The notes under the pieces: generated by a model
Seen by the model: the letters and a program-made list of their open reading frames with translations, nothing else
What the model was told of the DNA's origin: nothing
The model's database searches: none
Part shown: in pieces, positions 41,080-50,528 of the stretch
How positions within the stretch are numbered: the stretch's first letter is position 1
Layout: each line of letters opens with the position of its first letter
Origin: Wagnerdoeblera intermedia
Lineage (GTDB): Bacteria > Pseudomonadota > Alphaproteobacteria > Rhodobacterales > Rhodobacteraceae
DNA: 64,000 nt
Assembly: GCF_042647465.1 (NCBI RefSeq)
Contig: NZ_JBHRVN010000005.1
Direction: 5' to 3' (one strand)
Made by a program: the position numbers and the translations under genes

Positions 41080-41326
41080 ACCGTTCCTTCTCACATGACC
41101 AGGCGGCTTAAAACATGACGCCGGGAAAAGGTACAGCTCGGCCCACTCAGACCGGGTGTAATCAGCAACTTTAGGAACATCCTCAAGCTCTTACGGGCTT
41201 TGTGGCGCAGCTGCACCAAATCGAGCCTGTTCCTGCTGATAGTGGACCCAAAAATAGGATTTTCGTTGAAATAGCTGCGAACAGGCCCAATGTCTTTGTC
41301 AGGCCATTATCTCAAAGGAGGTCCAT

Positions 41327-41536
41327 ATGTTCGCCAAAGCGCTGCGCGGCCTCCGCCGCCTTGCCATCCGGTTCGATGCCTGGATGACTGAAAAGCCCAA
41401 ATCTTATGAAAAATCTATACCCAGTGATCTCGAAGCAAGTATTCGCGTACGCAATGCTAGGGTCCGGCACCAGCTTGTAGATCGTGCTGGATGCATTCGT
41501 CCTGCAGGGTCGCTTCCGCACACGCATTGGCCATGA
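41327..41536 (+). CDS. small basic hypothetical protein
   Basis: 69 aa (MFAKALRGLRRLAIRFDAWM). The start has an unusually strong site (AAAGGAGGT, 4 nt spacing). Arg-rich amphipathic N-terminus and a terminator after the gene. Function unknown. Confidence 0.5.
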   Translation: MFAKALRGLRRLAIRFDAWMTEKPKSYEKSIPSDLEASIRVRNARVRHQLVDRAGCIRPAGSLPHTHWP

Positions 41537-41563
41537 CTCCCTGTCCCATCATCTATAAAGAAT

Positions 41564-41597
41564 AAGGGCCCTCAATTTCTCATTGAGGGCCCTTTTT
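41564..41597. terminator. bidirectional rho-independent terminator
   Basis: AAGGGCCCTCAAT-TTCTC-ATTGAGGGCCCTT, a perfect 13-bp stem, with a T run on the plus side and an A/T-rich run on the other. It separates the small gene at 41327 from the end of traG. Confidence 0.88.
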
Positions 41598-44500
41598 TTA
41601 GCTTTGAGCCGATGGGGCGGCGGCGGCTTTTTCAAGAACTGCCCTGACCCTCTCGGGAGACACCCCTGCCCTGTTACCCTGCACCTTATCGTAATAGCTG
41701 GCCTCGGGGTTTGGACCTGTCATCTTGGGTAAGATTGCCCATTCCTGAGAGAGACTGTGGGCGTACCCGTCCACGTTCCCGTTCTCTGATAGGCTGCTCA
41801 GCCCACGTGCATTCAACAGATACACCCCCAGTCTGTCCTGAGCCTCTGGCGTAAAGCGGTCGCTTTCACTCAGGCCCGCGCCCCGAACTGCTTTGACAAA
41901 TGTTCCCTCAGGATCACTGCCGCCTGTCATCTGGTATCGGCCGGCAGCCCGCGTCTCCACGCCTCTGATCCTGCCGTCCTGCCACTGCATGACTTCACCG
42001 ATCGTCATCTCCGTCAGCGGCTGAGCTGGTGGGTTTCTAGCGGATGCCCTTTCAAAATCATCGTAGCCTCTCGGGGCCTCAAGGCTTCCGACGAAAGATA
42101 AGATCAGGTCTTCTTTGGTCCCTGCTGGCAGTGTGGTCCCGCCGCCTTCTAAGGTGCCGCGGCCAACTGGGTTGGGGTTCTTGCTCCATTGGACGCCAGC
42201 ACCCGATGCATTCAGTCCCTCTTGACCAGTCTCATGCGTCAGTTGCTGTGTGAGAGCACCAAGCTGGTACTCCGCAACGCCGCGCATGTAATCTCGGTTC
42301 GTGAACCCAGATGCCCCCAAAGCCTGAAGCTTTGAGGAGGTTTCAGGACTTGCCAAGACAGGATCAGCCTCTTCCATTTTGCTCAGCATTGTTGAAAAGC
42401 GGGCCGCCAGAACCTCGTCTCCAACGTTGTCCGCACCTGCCCTCAAACCACTGAGAGCCATGTATGTGGCCACGTCCGTCGCGCCGCCTATCGTCCCCTT
42501 CTCCACCTGCTGCGACAGGTAGTTATTGAGCATCGTATCAGCTTTCTGCTCGACAACATCCGCGCTCCCTTCAGTCACATCCGGGTATCTGGCGCCTGCC
42601 GAGTAGGCCAAATCCTCATAGTTGCTCTCAAACGCTTTTCTATCCACGGCTGACATGGATCCCAAAAGCGTACTGAAGAAAGTTGAGGCAAAGCCCTTTT
42701 CTTTAAGGGATTCTGCAAACGTCAGCTTGTTACCATCAATAGGCCCGTGCTGTTCTTCAATGCGATTGGAAACCGCTGACAAGACACCGTTCAACTGCCC
42801 AGGCGTCATGTCTTCGAACGGGGCTCCGATCCGTCTCTGCATCTCATCCAGAACTTCCGCAGGTTTCCCCATCGTCGGATCAAGATCTTTGAGGGCATTC
42901 TGCACGACTTCCCCGTCGAGGCGGAAACCTCTCCCGGCTCCCATGTAAGCGTCGCGCAACTGTTCAGGATCCACGCGGTCAAAGCTCTGCAGGTTATTCA
43001 GATCCGGACCTGCTTCGCGCCCCTGTGCTGTACCGAGGCCGGCGAAGCGCATAATGTCATCCGAGACAGCGTTGATCGCATCACGACGTTCCTGGCCGGT
43101 CTGAGTGTCATCTGCGTACAGCATGCCATTTAGTCCCTGCATCACATAGTGTGCTGCAAATGCATAGCGTGCCTCTTCCGCATTTCTGCCCGAGAAGAGT
43201 TGGTTCAGCTGGCGCTCATTACTGTCCATAAACTGATCAACTTCTTGGTTCAGACGTGCGTCATAGACAGCCTGTTTCGTCATCGACATAGCGTTGGCGT
43301 TGTTTGCCATCAGCGAGGAAATCTCAGACAGCTTGAATTCCTGGCTGGCGCGCTGGAATGTCATGTCCTGTCGAGAGTTTGTCTCTGACTCGCTGTTGCT
43401 CCAGCTGGCCTGCTGCGTTTCAGTAGCACCCTCAGTTTTTTGGTTACTTTCACTGATGCCAGCCGTGTTGATCGTGCTCTTAGTGTCGGTCTCACTGAGA
43501 GATCGGCTGCCATCCACTCTTCCCGCGGTATTGGATGTAACAGCAGTGCCGAGATTGTAGCCGATCCTATTGCTATCACCCTCTTTATAACTGTCGCTCC
43601 ATTTCACGTCGGCACCGGCCCCGAGTGAAGCTGCTCCGCTAGGGCCAGTACCCAGCCCAAAGCCAAGACTTCCGGACCCCGATACCCCCGCACGCCTGTC
43701 AAAACTGGTGGAACTTCCGATTGCTACTGATCGATCACCAGAAGAACTAGCACCTGCATCTGTTGAGGTTCCGAAGCTGTACTGCAGGCCGTTACTTACT
43801 GTTGACGCATCAGAGGCCACTTGTGAGTTGGTCGCGCTGTTTAGTCGTGTCGTGCCCTTTGCGCTATTGAAGCCTGTGCTTGTTCCGATAGATCCCGTAC
43901 CCGCAAAGGCTGCCACTTCTGCTGCCGAGAATGCAGATGTGACGCCGTGGCCAAGCGAAACCGTGACGTCACCCAGTTTATTGGCGTCCGTCGCAATGGC
44001 AGTGCCCTGAGACATAGGCGTGTACTGGTAGGCCGAGCTGAACACGTTAACCGGATCGCGTTTGAGCGTATCCGGGGCGTTTTTCTTGGGATCGTAGTGC
44101 TCCCCGCCGGACATATCGCGCTGCATGGACGTAGCGAGAGCCGACGATGTGCCGAATACAAGGAACATCGAGAGCGCCGTGGCCAGCGACAGATAGAGAT
44201 AGCCCACGTCCTGAAGCCGGGTCACTTCCGTGAGGAATGAATTGACCGAGCTAATGCTTATGAATGCCGTAATGCCGATGGCATCCAGCGAGGCGTCAAG
44301 GAAGCCCATCACGATCAAAAGTGTCGGATACCAGAACTGTACCCACACCAGCATCCAGAAGTATTTGGCTGCAGTTTTGCCTCCCAATGGCCCGATCATC
44401 ATCAAAAGCAGGACAAGGGGCATGACGCTCAGGGACCAGATCTCAATGAATGAGATCGTTGTCGCCATGGTTTCGAAGATGATTGCAGCTGTGCCGTAGT

Positions 44501-45443
44501 TCTTCTCGCGTCTCTGGTTCAGAGCGTCATCGAGGGCGGCCTGATGCGAGCCGCCGCCCGCTGCGCCAACAAAATGAGCCGGCGCCCTTTGCACGGCGTT
44601 GGCCCATGCCACCCCCGCATAGAAGCGAGGCAGATCACTGACAACGCTTTCGAGGGCAGCCTGATAGCGCAGACCTGTCGTTGTATCGTTCTGATACTTG
44701 CTGAAAAATTCATTAACGGCCGCATTCAGTGCTGCTTGATATTCGGCAGACTCGAAGCCTTCCATGAGCAGATCGTAGTGCTCTTCGCATTCATAGGCCC
44801 GCCCGTTTGAGGCTGCGACCGTCATGAAGTAACCCGTCACGCGGTAGGTCGAGAAATCCCGCCAGTTGATCCGAGAGTATTTCGTTTCAACGTCGGCCAG
44901 CTTGTCCTGAGACTTCAGGCACCGATCCACATAGATCATCGTGTCTTTGACAGGTGACAGCCCGTTCGCGAAGGTCGCGGCCGGGCCGTGAAACTGCTCT
45001 TCCGTTATGATTTGCCGATAGACCAGTGGCGCGCGCAGGGCCAGCAAATGGCCGTTGTCCATGGTGATGGCCGTGTCCTCAAGGCCAAGGTTTTCCGTCA
45101 GCATGTCGCTGAGTCCAGCCCCGATCGTGGTGATGATCGAGATAGGGGCGGCGAAGCCGATCGGCAGATCATCGACCCTTGAGAGCCCGCCGTTCTTATC
45201 CTCAATCACGAGATCCACACGGGGCAGGATCATCAGGACCGCAACCATGATCGGCCAGAAGAAGGTGGCCATCGTGAATTGGCCCCCTCTGAAAATCGAC
45301 ACAAAAAGTGCCACGATCAAGCCAATGACCGCCGCCAGCTTGGCAGCCACATCGAAGGCTCCGCCGTCAAAGATCATGGCGATCTGGCTCAGGATCCTTG
45401 TCACAAGGATCACGTCACTGAAGGTGTAAGCCACCATTTCCAT
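41598..45443 (-). CDS. traG: F-type conjugation protein TraG with lysozyme-like C-terminus
   Basis: 1281 aa from ATG 45443; in-frame codons upstream lie inside traH. Residues ~20-80 and ~360-480 hold the membrane segments of the TraG N-terminal domain (LAAVIGLIVALFVSIFRGGQ, SVMPLVLLLMMIGPLGGKTA). A long Ser/Gly/Thr-rich periplasmic region follows. TraG acts in pilus assembly and mating-pair stabilisation and in entry exclusion recognition. Residues ~1108-1281 look like a phage-type lysozyme domain: ILSFVGSLEAPRGYDDF, LTEMTIGEVMQWQ, RAAGRYQM. The Glu of GSLE sits at the catalytic position. This fusion could let the pore open peptidoglycan. Last gene of traF-traH-traG. Confidence 0.88.
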   Translation of the reverse strand: MEMVAYTFSDVILVTRILSQIAMIFDGGAFDVAAKLAAVIGLIVALFVSIFRGGQFTMATFFWPIMVAVLMILPRVDLVIEDKNGGLSRVDDLPIGFAAPISIITTIGAGLSDMLTENLGLEDTAITMDNGHLLALRAPLVYRQIITEEQFHGPAATFANGLSPVKDTMIYVDRCLKSQDKLADVETKYSRINWRDFSTYRVTGYFMTVAASNGRAYECEEHYDLLMEGFESAEYQAALNAAVNEFFSKYQNDTTTGLRYQAALESVVSDLPRFYAGVAWANAVQRAPAHFVGAAGGGSHQAALDDALNQRREKNYGTAAIIFETMATTISFIEIWSLSVMPLVLLLMMIGPLGGKTAAKYFWMLVWVQFWYPTLLIVMGFLDASLDAIGITAFISISSVNSFLTEVTRLQDVGYLYLSLATALSMFLVFGTSSALATSMQRDMSGGEHYDPKKNAPDTLKRDPVNVFSSAYQYTPMSQGTAIATDANKLGDVTVSLGHGVTSAFSAAEVAAFAGTGSIGTSTGFNSAKGTTRLNSATNSQVASDASTVSNGLQYSFGTSTDAGASSSGDRSVAIGSSTSFDRRAGVSGSGSLGFGLGTGPSGAASLGAGADVKWSDSYKEGDSNRIGYNLGTAVTSNTAGRVDGSRSLSETDTKSTINTAGISESNQKTEGATETQQASWSNSESETNSRQDMTFQRASQEFKLSEISSLMANNANAMSMTKQAVYDARLNQEVDQFMDSNERQLNQLFSGRNAEEARYAFAAHYVMQGLNGMLYADDTQTGQERRDAINAVSDDIMRFAGLGTAQGREAGPDLNNLQSFDRVDPEQLRDAYMGAGRGFRLDGEVVQNALKDLDPTMGKPAEVLDEMQRRIGAPFEDMTPGQLNGVLSAVSNRIEEQHGPIDGNKLTFAESLKEKGFASTFFSTLLGSMSAVDRKAFESNYEDLAYSAGARYPDVTEGSADVVEQKADTMLNNYLSQQVEKGTIGGATDVATYMALSGLRAGADNVGDEVLAARFSTMLSKMEEADPVLASPETSSKLQALGASGFTNRDYMRGVAEYQLGALTQQLTHETGQEGLNASGAGVQWSKNPNPVGRGTLEGGGTTLPAGTKEDLILSFVGSLEAPRGYDDFERASARNPPAQPLTEMTIGEVMQWQDGRIRGVETRAAGRYQMTGGSDPEGTFVKAVRGAGLSESDRFTPEAQDRLGVYLLNARGLSSLSENGNVDGYAHSLSQEWAILPKMTGPNPEASYYDKVQGNRAGVSPERVRAVLEKAAAAPSAQS

Positions 45444-45457
45444 TGGTCCCGTCCCCC

Positions 45458-46855
45458 TCAGCGCAGCGGTGAATGGTTGCGCACGAGGTATTCGTGCGTG
45501 TTCATAAAGGTGGTCATCATTTCGGCCGGGATTGCCGTGCGCTCGCCTATGACTGCCAGCTCGGCATTGATGCGCTCGATGGAGCGGGCAAAGTCGTTGC
45601 GGCGCCAATCGTCTGCGTATGCCGTCTCATACTTCTGCGACGACACGGCCTGATCGACGGCAACAATCACATCAGAGACGAAAATGACGGCCAGTTCATA
45701 GGCAAGGCGACCTTTCACTTCATTGAAGAAATCATAGGCCGCAGTCGTGCCCGGAGGGCTGGCTTCAGCGATCGACAGCAGCATGGTGCCATAATTTCCA
45801 AGCCGGCCGATGAGGGTCACAGAGTCCGCGTCTGTGCCGCCGCCGTTAATGATGCGGAACAGCACCGAGTTGGGGTCCGTGGGCCCCGAACCGACCAGAG
45901 CTGTCTCAAGCATGCGCTCAAGCCCGGTCAGCTGAACGTTGGTTGATGAGGGCGAAAGGCAGCGGGTTGTGGTGTCGCAGCGCAAAACACGGGCACTGCT
46001 GTTGCCATATACCAGATCGCGCACCGTCAGCTTGCCGCCAGCAACTGCTGGCGTGACATTCCGACTTGGATTGCCCGCTGAGTCATCAACCGGCCCTGAA
46101 AGGATCACGGTGCCGGTCAGGGTCATAAGGGCTTCCATCAGAGAGCGGTCGCCGGAGTTGAACCAGCCCTGCACCCCACTGGTCTGCATTGCCTCCCAGA
46201 CCACGTTGGTCTCGAATTTGTCGTAATCCCTGCTGCCGCTTGCGTTGGTGGCGCTAAGGGATCCGACAGTAGAGGTCAGCGAGCCCCAGAAAGCATCGAA
46301 GGCGTCGTTGAACCCGGAAGCGATTGAGGTCGTTTGCATCCCCTTCACGTCCGAGAGCTCAAGTGCGGCGATCCCGCCGTTCACGATACCCTTGGCCAAC
46401 TGGCAGGAGTTGCCCGTGAACTGGTTCATTTCCTGAATGACCCTTTGGAGCTGGCTCATGATCGTGGAGCACTGTTCGCAGATGTTTTTCAGGGCTAGGT
46501 GGAAGGCGTAACCGGCTGCGTTCTGAGCAACGCTGCGCAAAAGTGCGATGAACTGCTCTTTATTGATCATGCTAAAAGAGCCACCAAATAGGTCGATGCC
46601 ACCGCAACCCGCCTGGAAGCTCGGCGGGGTGAAGTTGATGACGTTCACGTTCATCACTCGCCCGCGGACGTAGATCGATCCTCCATAGAAGCCGCCACGC
46701 CTTGCCGTCTGCACCGATCCGGGGCTGTTAACCTGCACGTTTGCTCCGAGCATGTTTGACAGGGAACTTTCCAGATCGGCACTGGCAGGGCTTGCCGATT
46801 GGAGAGCGATTGTTGCGGCCATCGCCGCTGCAAGGAACTTCCTGCGGATCTTCAT
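45458..46855 (-). CDS. traH: conjugal pilus assembly protein TraH
   Basis: 465 aa, Sec signal (KFLAAAMAATIALQSASPAS). The TraH core is clear: GCGGIDLFGGSFSMINKEQF, then ALKNICEQCSTIMSQLQRV. It is a periplasmic component of the F-type secretion channel needed for pilus growth. It overlaps traF by 4 nt and lies 14 bp before traG, the usual order. Confidence 0.95.
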   Translation of the reverse strand: MKIRRKFLAAAMAATIALQSASPASADLESSLSNMLGANVQVNSPGSVQTARRGGFYGGSIYVRGRVMNVNVINFTPPSFQAGCGGIDLFGGSFSMINKEQFIALLRSVAQNAAGYAFHLALKNICEQCSTIMSQLQRVIQEMNQFTGNSCQLAKGIVNGGIAALELSDVKGMQTTSIASGFNDAFDAFWGSLTSTVGSLSATNASGSRDYDKFETNVVWEAMQTSGVQGWFNSGDRSLMEALMTLTGTVILSGPVDDSAGNPSRNVTPAVAGGKLTVRDLVYGNSSARVLRCDTTTRCLSPSSTNVQLTGLERMLETALVGSGPTDPNSVLFRIINGGGTDADSVTLIGRLGNYGTMLLSIAEASPPGTTAAYDFFNEVKGRLAYELAVIFVSDVIVAVDQAVSSQKYETAYADDWRRNDFARSIERINAELAVIGERTAIPAEMMTTFMNTHEYLVRNHSPLR

Positions 46856-47841
46856 TGGGTTGCCTCCATCGCGTCGAGGTGCAGGCCGAACGGCCGCAGG
46901 TGTTGATCGGCTTGTCTGAGAATTTCGGGGAGTTCGCCTGTGCTTGTGGGGCCAACCTCACTCACGCGGGGATTAATGGCCTGGGTCTTTCGGAACTGTT
47001 CATCACTGATGAGGCCGGAGCGCCGCGCCACCAGAAGGATGCGATCTGCGATTTCAGCCCCGCCCGTGGGATTCCATGTGACAGGGATGAATGTGTTGCC
47101 TTGCGGGGCCGCGATGAATACTGCCCCACCGTTTGCGACCCCCAGCTGCTCTGAGATACCGGCATCAAAGCTTTGGTTTGGGGAGATCTCAGGGGGCAGC
47201 AACGTGCCATCCAGCGAGACGCTTTGCCAAACGAGGCCGTGGGTCTGCTGCATCCTGAAGAAATTCTCGCCCATCAGCGCACAGCTGCTGCAGTTTCGGT
47301 CCATGAACATCACGAGGGCATGGGTTTTGAAAAAGTCGGTCAGGACTTCGCGCTTTCGTTCCTCGGCCGCTTCTTCCAGCGCTTTGGCGAAAGAATCCTG
47401 TCTCGGCCGGCGCCTGCCTTCATCCAGCTCAGGGTGGCCGGTTGTGACCATTTTGGAAACTTCGGCAAAGACTTCTGACTTATCGATGGCCTGCTTTTGC
47501 AGGAGGAAGTACCTCTCGATATTTTCTGGTGTCGGATCGTCCATCGCAACATCGAGAGCAACAGGCATAGCTTCACGCAGGAAGGCTACGCTTCCAGGCT
47601 GTAGCGGCGGTGCAGGTGGGGGTTGCGGCTCTGGGGGAAGCTCGACGGTTTCTTCTGGCATCGGTGGCGGCGGCGGCAGCGGCAGCGGCTCAGGTTCTTC
47701 AACAGGTTCAGGATCAGGAGGCGGATCTTTGTACCAGAACCAACCCTCCGAGCTTCTGTTGAAGTAGCTGCCTTCCTGACCTGCTGCTGGGAAAGCGAGC
47801 GCGGCGAAGGCTACTGATAGTGCAAGCTGTCTTACCGCCAT
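46852..47841 (-). CDS. traF: conjugal pilus assembly protein TraF
   Basis: 329 aa from ATG 47841 (GGAAA 7 nt before). Signal peptide (LALSVAFAALAFPAAGQ), a Pro/Glu-rich stretch (~45-90), then a thioredoxin fold. Unlike F TraF, which lacks the active Cys pair, this one has CSSC in MFMDRNCSSCALMGENFF, as seen in many plasmid TraF proteins. It may act as a periplasmic disulfide oxidoreductase for Cys-rich Tra proteins. First gene of the traF-traH-traG operon. Confidence 0.92.
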   Translation of the reverse strand: MAVRQLALSVAFAALAFPAAGQEGSYFNRSSEGWFWYKDPPPDPEPVEEPEPLPLPPPPPMPEETVELPPEPQPPPAPPLQPGSVAFLREAMPVALDVAMDDPTPENIERYFLLQKQAIDKSEVFAEVSKMVTTGHPELDEGRRRPRQDSFAKALEEAAEERKREVLTDFFKTHALVMFMDRNCSSCALMGENFFRMQQTHGLVWQSVSLDGTLLPPEISPNQSFDAGISEQLGVANGGAVFIAAPQGNTFIPVTWNPTGGAEIADRILLVARRSGLISDEQFRKTQAINPRVSEVGPTSTGELPEILRQADQHLRPFGLHLDAMEATQ

Positions 47842-48188
47842 ATCAAGTTTCCATAAAATAGCCGAGGAATAGGAATATGAATAGCAGAACGCGAAGGCCT
47901 TGGAAGCCATAGAATGTGGTGGGTAGGGGCAAGCGGCTACATTTTGGAGATGCTGATGTTAGAAAGGCTAATGCAGGAGCCGGCGTGCGGGTGCATGTTC
48001 TCATGCAATTCGGCGCTCAATCTCGCTAACTTTCGGCATCTGCCCGCATGTGGATGCCACAGTCACGAAGAGCCCAAAGCTGCCGATCACATGAGCCACA
48101 GCCCATCACCAGCTTTCCCGCGTTACTCTCCAAGAACTTCGTCGTCCATTACGTCTATTGATAGGCGTTGTACGGGAAGGTGCTTGTG
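47842..48188. other. divergent spacer between traF and LprI-like copy B
   Basis: Holds the promoter regions of two divergent genes. No ORF is supported. Short repeats of TGCGGGTGCATG and TGCCCGCATGTGGATG lie near 47980-48060. I could not define promoters. Confidence 0.4.
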
Positions 48189-48632
48189 ATGAATGGTCTG
48201 AAACTGTTGCCCTTGGCTCTTTGTCTTCTGCCGTGTCTGGCTTTTGCCCAGGCAGAGGCTGTACTCCTCGAAATGTCCAAGCGCTCGCATATCCCTGTCG
48301 ATGATATCAAGGCTTCGATCGAAGTGTGCGAGCTAAACCAGCGTTCAATGAACCTCTGCGCGCTTGGATTAGCTGTTTCCGCTGAGCTTGCATTCGACGC
48401 GCTGCAAGACGAATTTCACATGTTCACACCCGAGGAATATGCGGCTTTCAAAGCCAAGGTCTGGTTGGACTGCGAGGAGGCAGGGAAAGCTGTAGCTGAC
48501 AGAGGAACCATGCTCGCCGCCGAGATTTCCTTGTGCATCGCAGCTGAGTACAGGGCCCGGCACAGAGCTATGGTCGAAATTCAAAGGATCGAGGCGCAAC
48601 CGCATCCGCCTCATAAGTGGGACTGGCCCTGA
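48189..48632 (+). CDS. secreted small protein, LprI-like, copy B
   Basis: 147 aa, ATG behind GGGAAGG. Signal peptide (GLKLLPLALCLLPCLAFAQ). Same four-Cys layout as copy A at 29525, with W-x-D-C and G-T-M motifs and the ending PHPPHKWDWP. Roughly 60% identical by eye to copy A. The LprI/DUF1311 assignment is tentative; LprI-like proteins inhibit host lysozymes. Placement next to traF suggests a role at the cell envelope during transfer. Confidence 0.65.
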   Translation: MNGLKLLPLALCLLPCLAFAQAEAVLLEMSKRSHIPVDDIKASIEVCELNQRSMNLCALGLAVSAELAFDALQDEFHMFTPEEYAAFKAKVWLDCEEAGKAVADRGTMLAAEISLCIAAEYRARHRAMVEIQRIEAQPHPPHKWDWP

Positions 48633-48966
48633 GGCGCTGGAACTTTGGTTCGATACTCATAAAAATCGCCTAAACTGCAGCGCTTCGCTCAGCATCACTC
48701 ATAAACTTTCCAAGTTTCTGGTTCTGATGAGCGCTTAGATTTTCATCATGAGCGGCAGCTTTGTCCGCATAACGGTCTGTCAGAGAACACGGTGCGGTGC
48801 CGAAGCTAAATGCGATCTCATGCTGTTCTGTGACGAGACGGGGCGCCGAACGACATGAGAACCTGCATGCGGGGCAGTGCTGCAGCGTCACCCGTTAAAA
48901 TCGGGCGGCATCTTCTGCTCTCGCGATAAAAGACAAAAAAAAAGAGCCCACACGGGGCTCTTTGGG
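48633..48966. other. spacer with terminator and doubtful small frame
   Basis: 48941-48963 is AAAGAGCCC-ACACG-GGGCTCTTT, on the minus strand followed by T6, the terminator of the primase gene. A minus-strand frame at 48670-48891 (73 codons, GTG start, beginning MTLQHCPACRFSCRS) could be a small zinc-ribbon protein, but it lacks a convincing ribosome binding site. Confidence 0.6.
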
Positions 48967-50115
48967 TCAGTAAACCTCAGTTTGCTCGCTGAGGCCTGAG
49001 TAGGCTTCAGCAATTTCTTCGAAGCCACATTCAAGTAGCACGTCATTCCAGTCCTCTTTCTCCGTATCAAGGAAATCGGGGACCAAAATGCGGCATTTGA
49101 GGCCCATATCCTGAAGACGTTCCTTCAGTTCAAGGGCGTGGCGTATTCCGGCTTCATTGGCATCCCTGTCGGCCCAGACTGTGACATATCTGGTGCCTTC
49201 AGGTGGCATCCACTTGCTCATCAGGGTGGTGTACCCCGCTGCAAAAATGGAGTGGCCTGTGCTGTAAGCGATGGCAACGGCAGTCTCAATGCCTTCACAG
49301 ACATTCGCATGTTCGGTGAAGGGAGCACGACCATTGATGCGTACAGCGCCATTCAGACGGGCTTCTAATCTCCCGAGGATTTTCTTGTTTTTTTCCACGG
49401 AAGCTTTTTGCGGCTTGTTCGGATCAAGGTAGATCCGGTGAAGCCCTGCCATTTCGCCGTCAACCGTGTGCATCACTGATACAAGGCCGGGGAAGTAAAC
49501 AGGAGTATTCTCCTCATCTTCCACCTTTTCGTAAAACAGACGCTCGTTGAACCTCATGTTTTCCTGAGCAGCCAAGAGGTCAAAATCATCAGCTCCCCTT
49601 GTCTCAGTGAGATACCGGATGGCGTGATGATCTTCAGGCAGTTCGGACAGAGGTACGCTGTCATCCCAGATCTTGTTGAGCAGCCATAGCCGCTTTTTGA
49701 TCGCTTCGGGATCACTGCGTTCGTCGTAAATGGGCTCTTTGGGGCGCGGCCGTGGAGCCGTGCGTTGGACTTTTTCGCCCCTTCCCAGTCCGAAATACTC
49801 TTCGAGGATCCGCAGAGCATGCTTCGGATTGTTTTCCTGACCTTCAAGGAAGCAGATCAGGTCAATTCCAGTCGGGAAAGTGCCGCAGGTATTGCAGACG
49901 CCACCGCCAGTCTTGATGAAGTCGTCGAAAACACGAAATCCGTCTGCTCTGGGCCCCTTGGTCGAGTGGTGCACAGGGCAGGCGCATCGTGCCAGTCCGG
50001 GTCTGGAAATCGCTTTTGCGATTGAAGGGTAAAGGCTTCCGATAATGGAATCCCATTGCCCCTCAGCGAGCTCCTTCACTCGGTCGAAACCAGATTGAGT
50101 CATAGCATGAGCCAT
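48967..50115 (-). CDS. plasmid DNA primase (CHC2 zinc finger, TOPRIM)
   Basis: 382 aa from ATG 50115, with AAAGGAT before it. Residues ~45-85 form the zinc ribbon (CACPVHHS and VCNTCGTF). Residues ~270-350 form the TOPRIM fold (VCEGIETAVAIAYSTGH with the catalytic Glu, then TVWADRDANEAG with DxD). It resembles the DUF7146-type/P4-like primases that make primers on plasmid or transferred strands. It has no helicase domain. First gene of its transcript probably lies further upstream (50431 or 51431). Confidence 0.85.
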   Translation of the reverse strand: MAHAMTQSGFDRVKELAEGQWDSIIGSLYPSIAKAISRPGLARCACPVHHSTKGPRADGFRVFDDFIKTGGGVCNTCGTFPTGIDLICFLEGQENNPKHALRILEEYFGLGRGEKVQRTAPRPRPKEPIYDERSDPEAIKKRLWLLNKIWDDSVPLSELPEDHHAIRYLTETRGADDFDLLAAQENMRFNERLFYEKVEDEENTPVYFPGLVSVMHTVDGEMAGLHRIYLDPNKPQKASVEKNKKILGRLEARLNGAVRINGRAPFTEHANVCEGIETAVAIAYSTGHSIFAAGYTTLMSKWMPPEGTRYVTVWADRDANEAGIRHALELKERLQDMGLKCRILVPDFLDTEKEDWNDVLLECGFEEIAEAYSGLSEQTEVY

Positions 50116-50176
50116 AATCAAATCCTTTCCGGGCCATTTCCGCATGGGGACAAGGCCCCATAGCGGGTTGTGAAGT

Positions 50177-50431
50177 TCACTCGGTTGCACGAGCGAGTGA
50201 GAGATTGGGTTCTGGCGTTTCAACAGCGTTTTGCTGAGCAAAATGCTCCTGCATCATCGTGTTAAACTGCCTGAACGTCACGGGACGGCCGTCGATCCGG
50301 GTGAAGTATTCATCAGCATGAGGATCTGGCAGCATTGGGCTGCTCAGGTCTTTCAGACATTGATTACGCTGTGCCGATGCAGCTGCATTGAGACGACGTG
50401 AGACCGAACGGACGAGATGGGTGAGTTTCAT
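50177..50431 (-). CDS. small basic hypothetical protein
   Basis: 84 aa from ATG 50431 (MKLTHLVRSVSRRLNAAASA). GGAG sits 10 nt upstream inside a hairpin. Soluble and Arg-rich. 61 bp upstream of the primase start and likely in its operon. Function unknown. Confidence 0.55.
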   Translation of the reverse strand: MKLTHLVRSVSRRLNAAASAQRNQCLKDLSSPMLPDPHADEYFTRIDGRPVTFRQFNTMMQEHFAQQNAVETPEPNLSLARATE

Positions 50432-50480
50432 AGCGCGGCTCCAAAAAAAAGGGGGAGCCGCCCCTGTGGGGAAACTCCCC
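50432..50480 (-). promoter_or_regulatory. attenuator-like leader before 50431 gene
   Basis: Minus strand: GGGGAG-(TTT-CCCC-ACA-GGGG-CGG)-CTCCCC, then C and T8: terminator-like. The second half also pairs forward: GCGGCTCC with GGAGCCGC, an 8-bp stem around the T8 that hides the ribosome binding site. The two folds exclude each other. The start codon follows 3 nt after the second stem. Confidence 0.6.
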
Positions 50481-50528
50481 AAAGGGTGTGCTGACAGGTC
50501 AGCGGGTGGATTGATCAGACTGGACCGA

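Noticed and set aside
46940..47767. 275-codon plus-strand frame opposite traF
   Set aside because: Ser/Gly-rich translation of antisense DNA. traF has a thioredoxin motif and signal peptide on the other strand.
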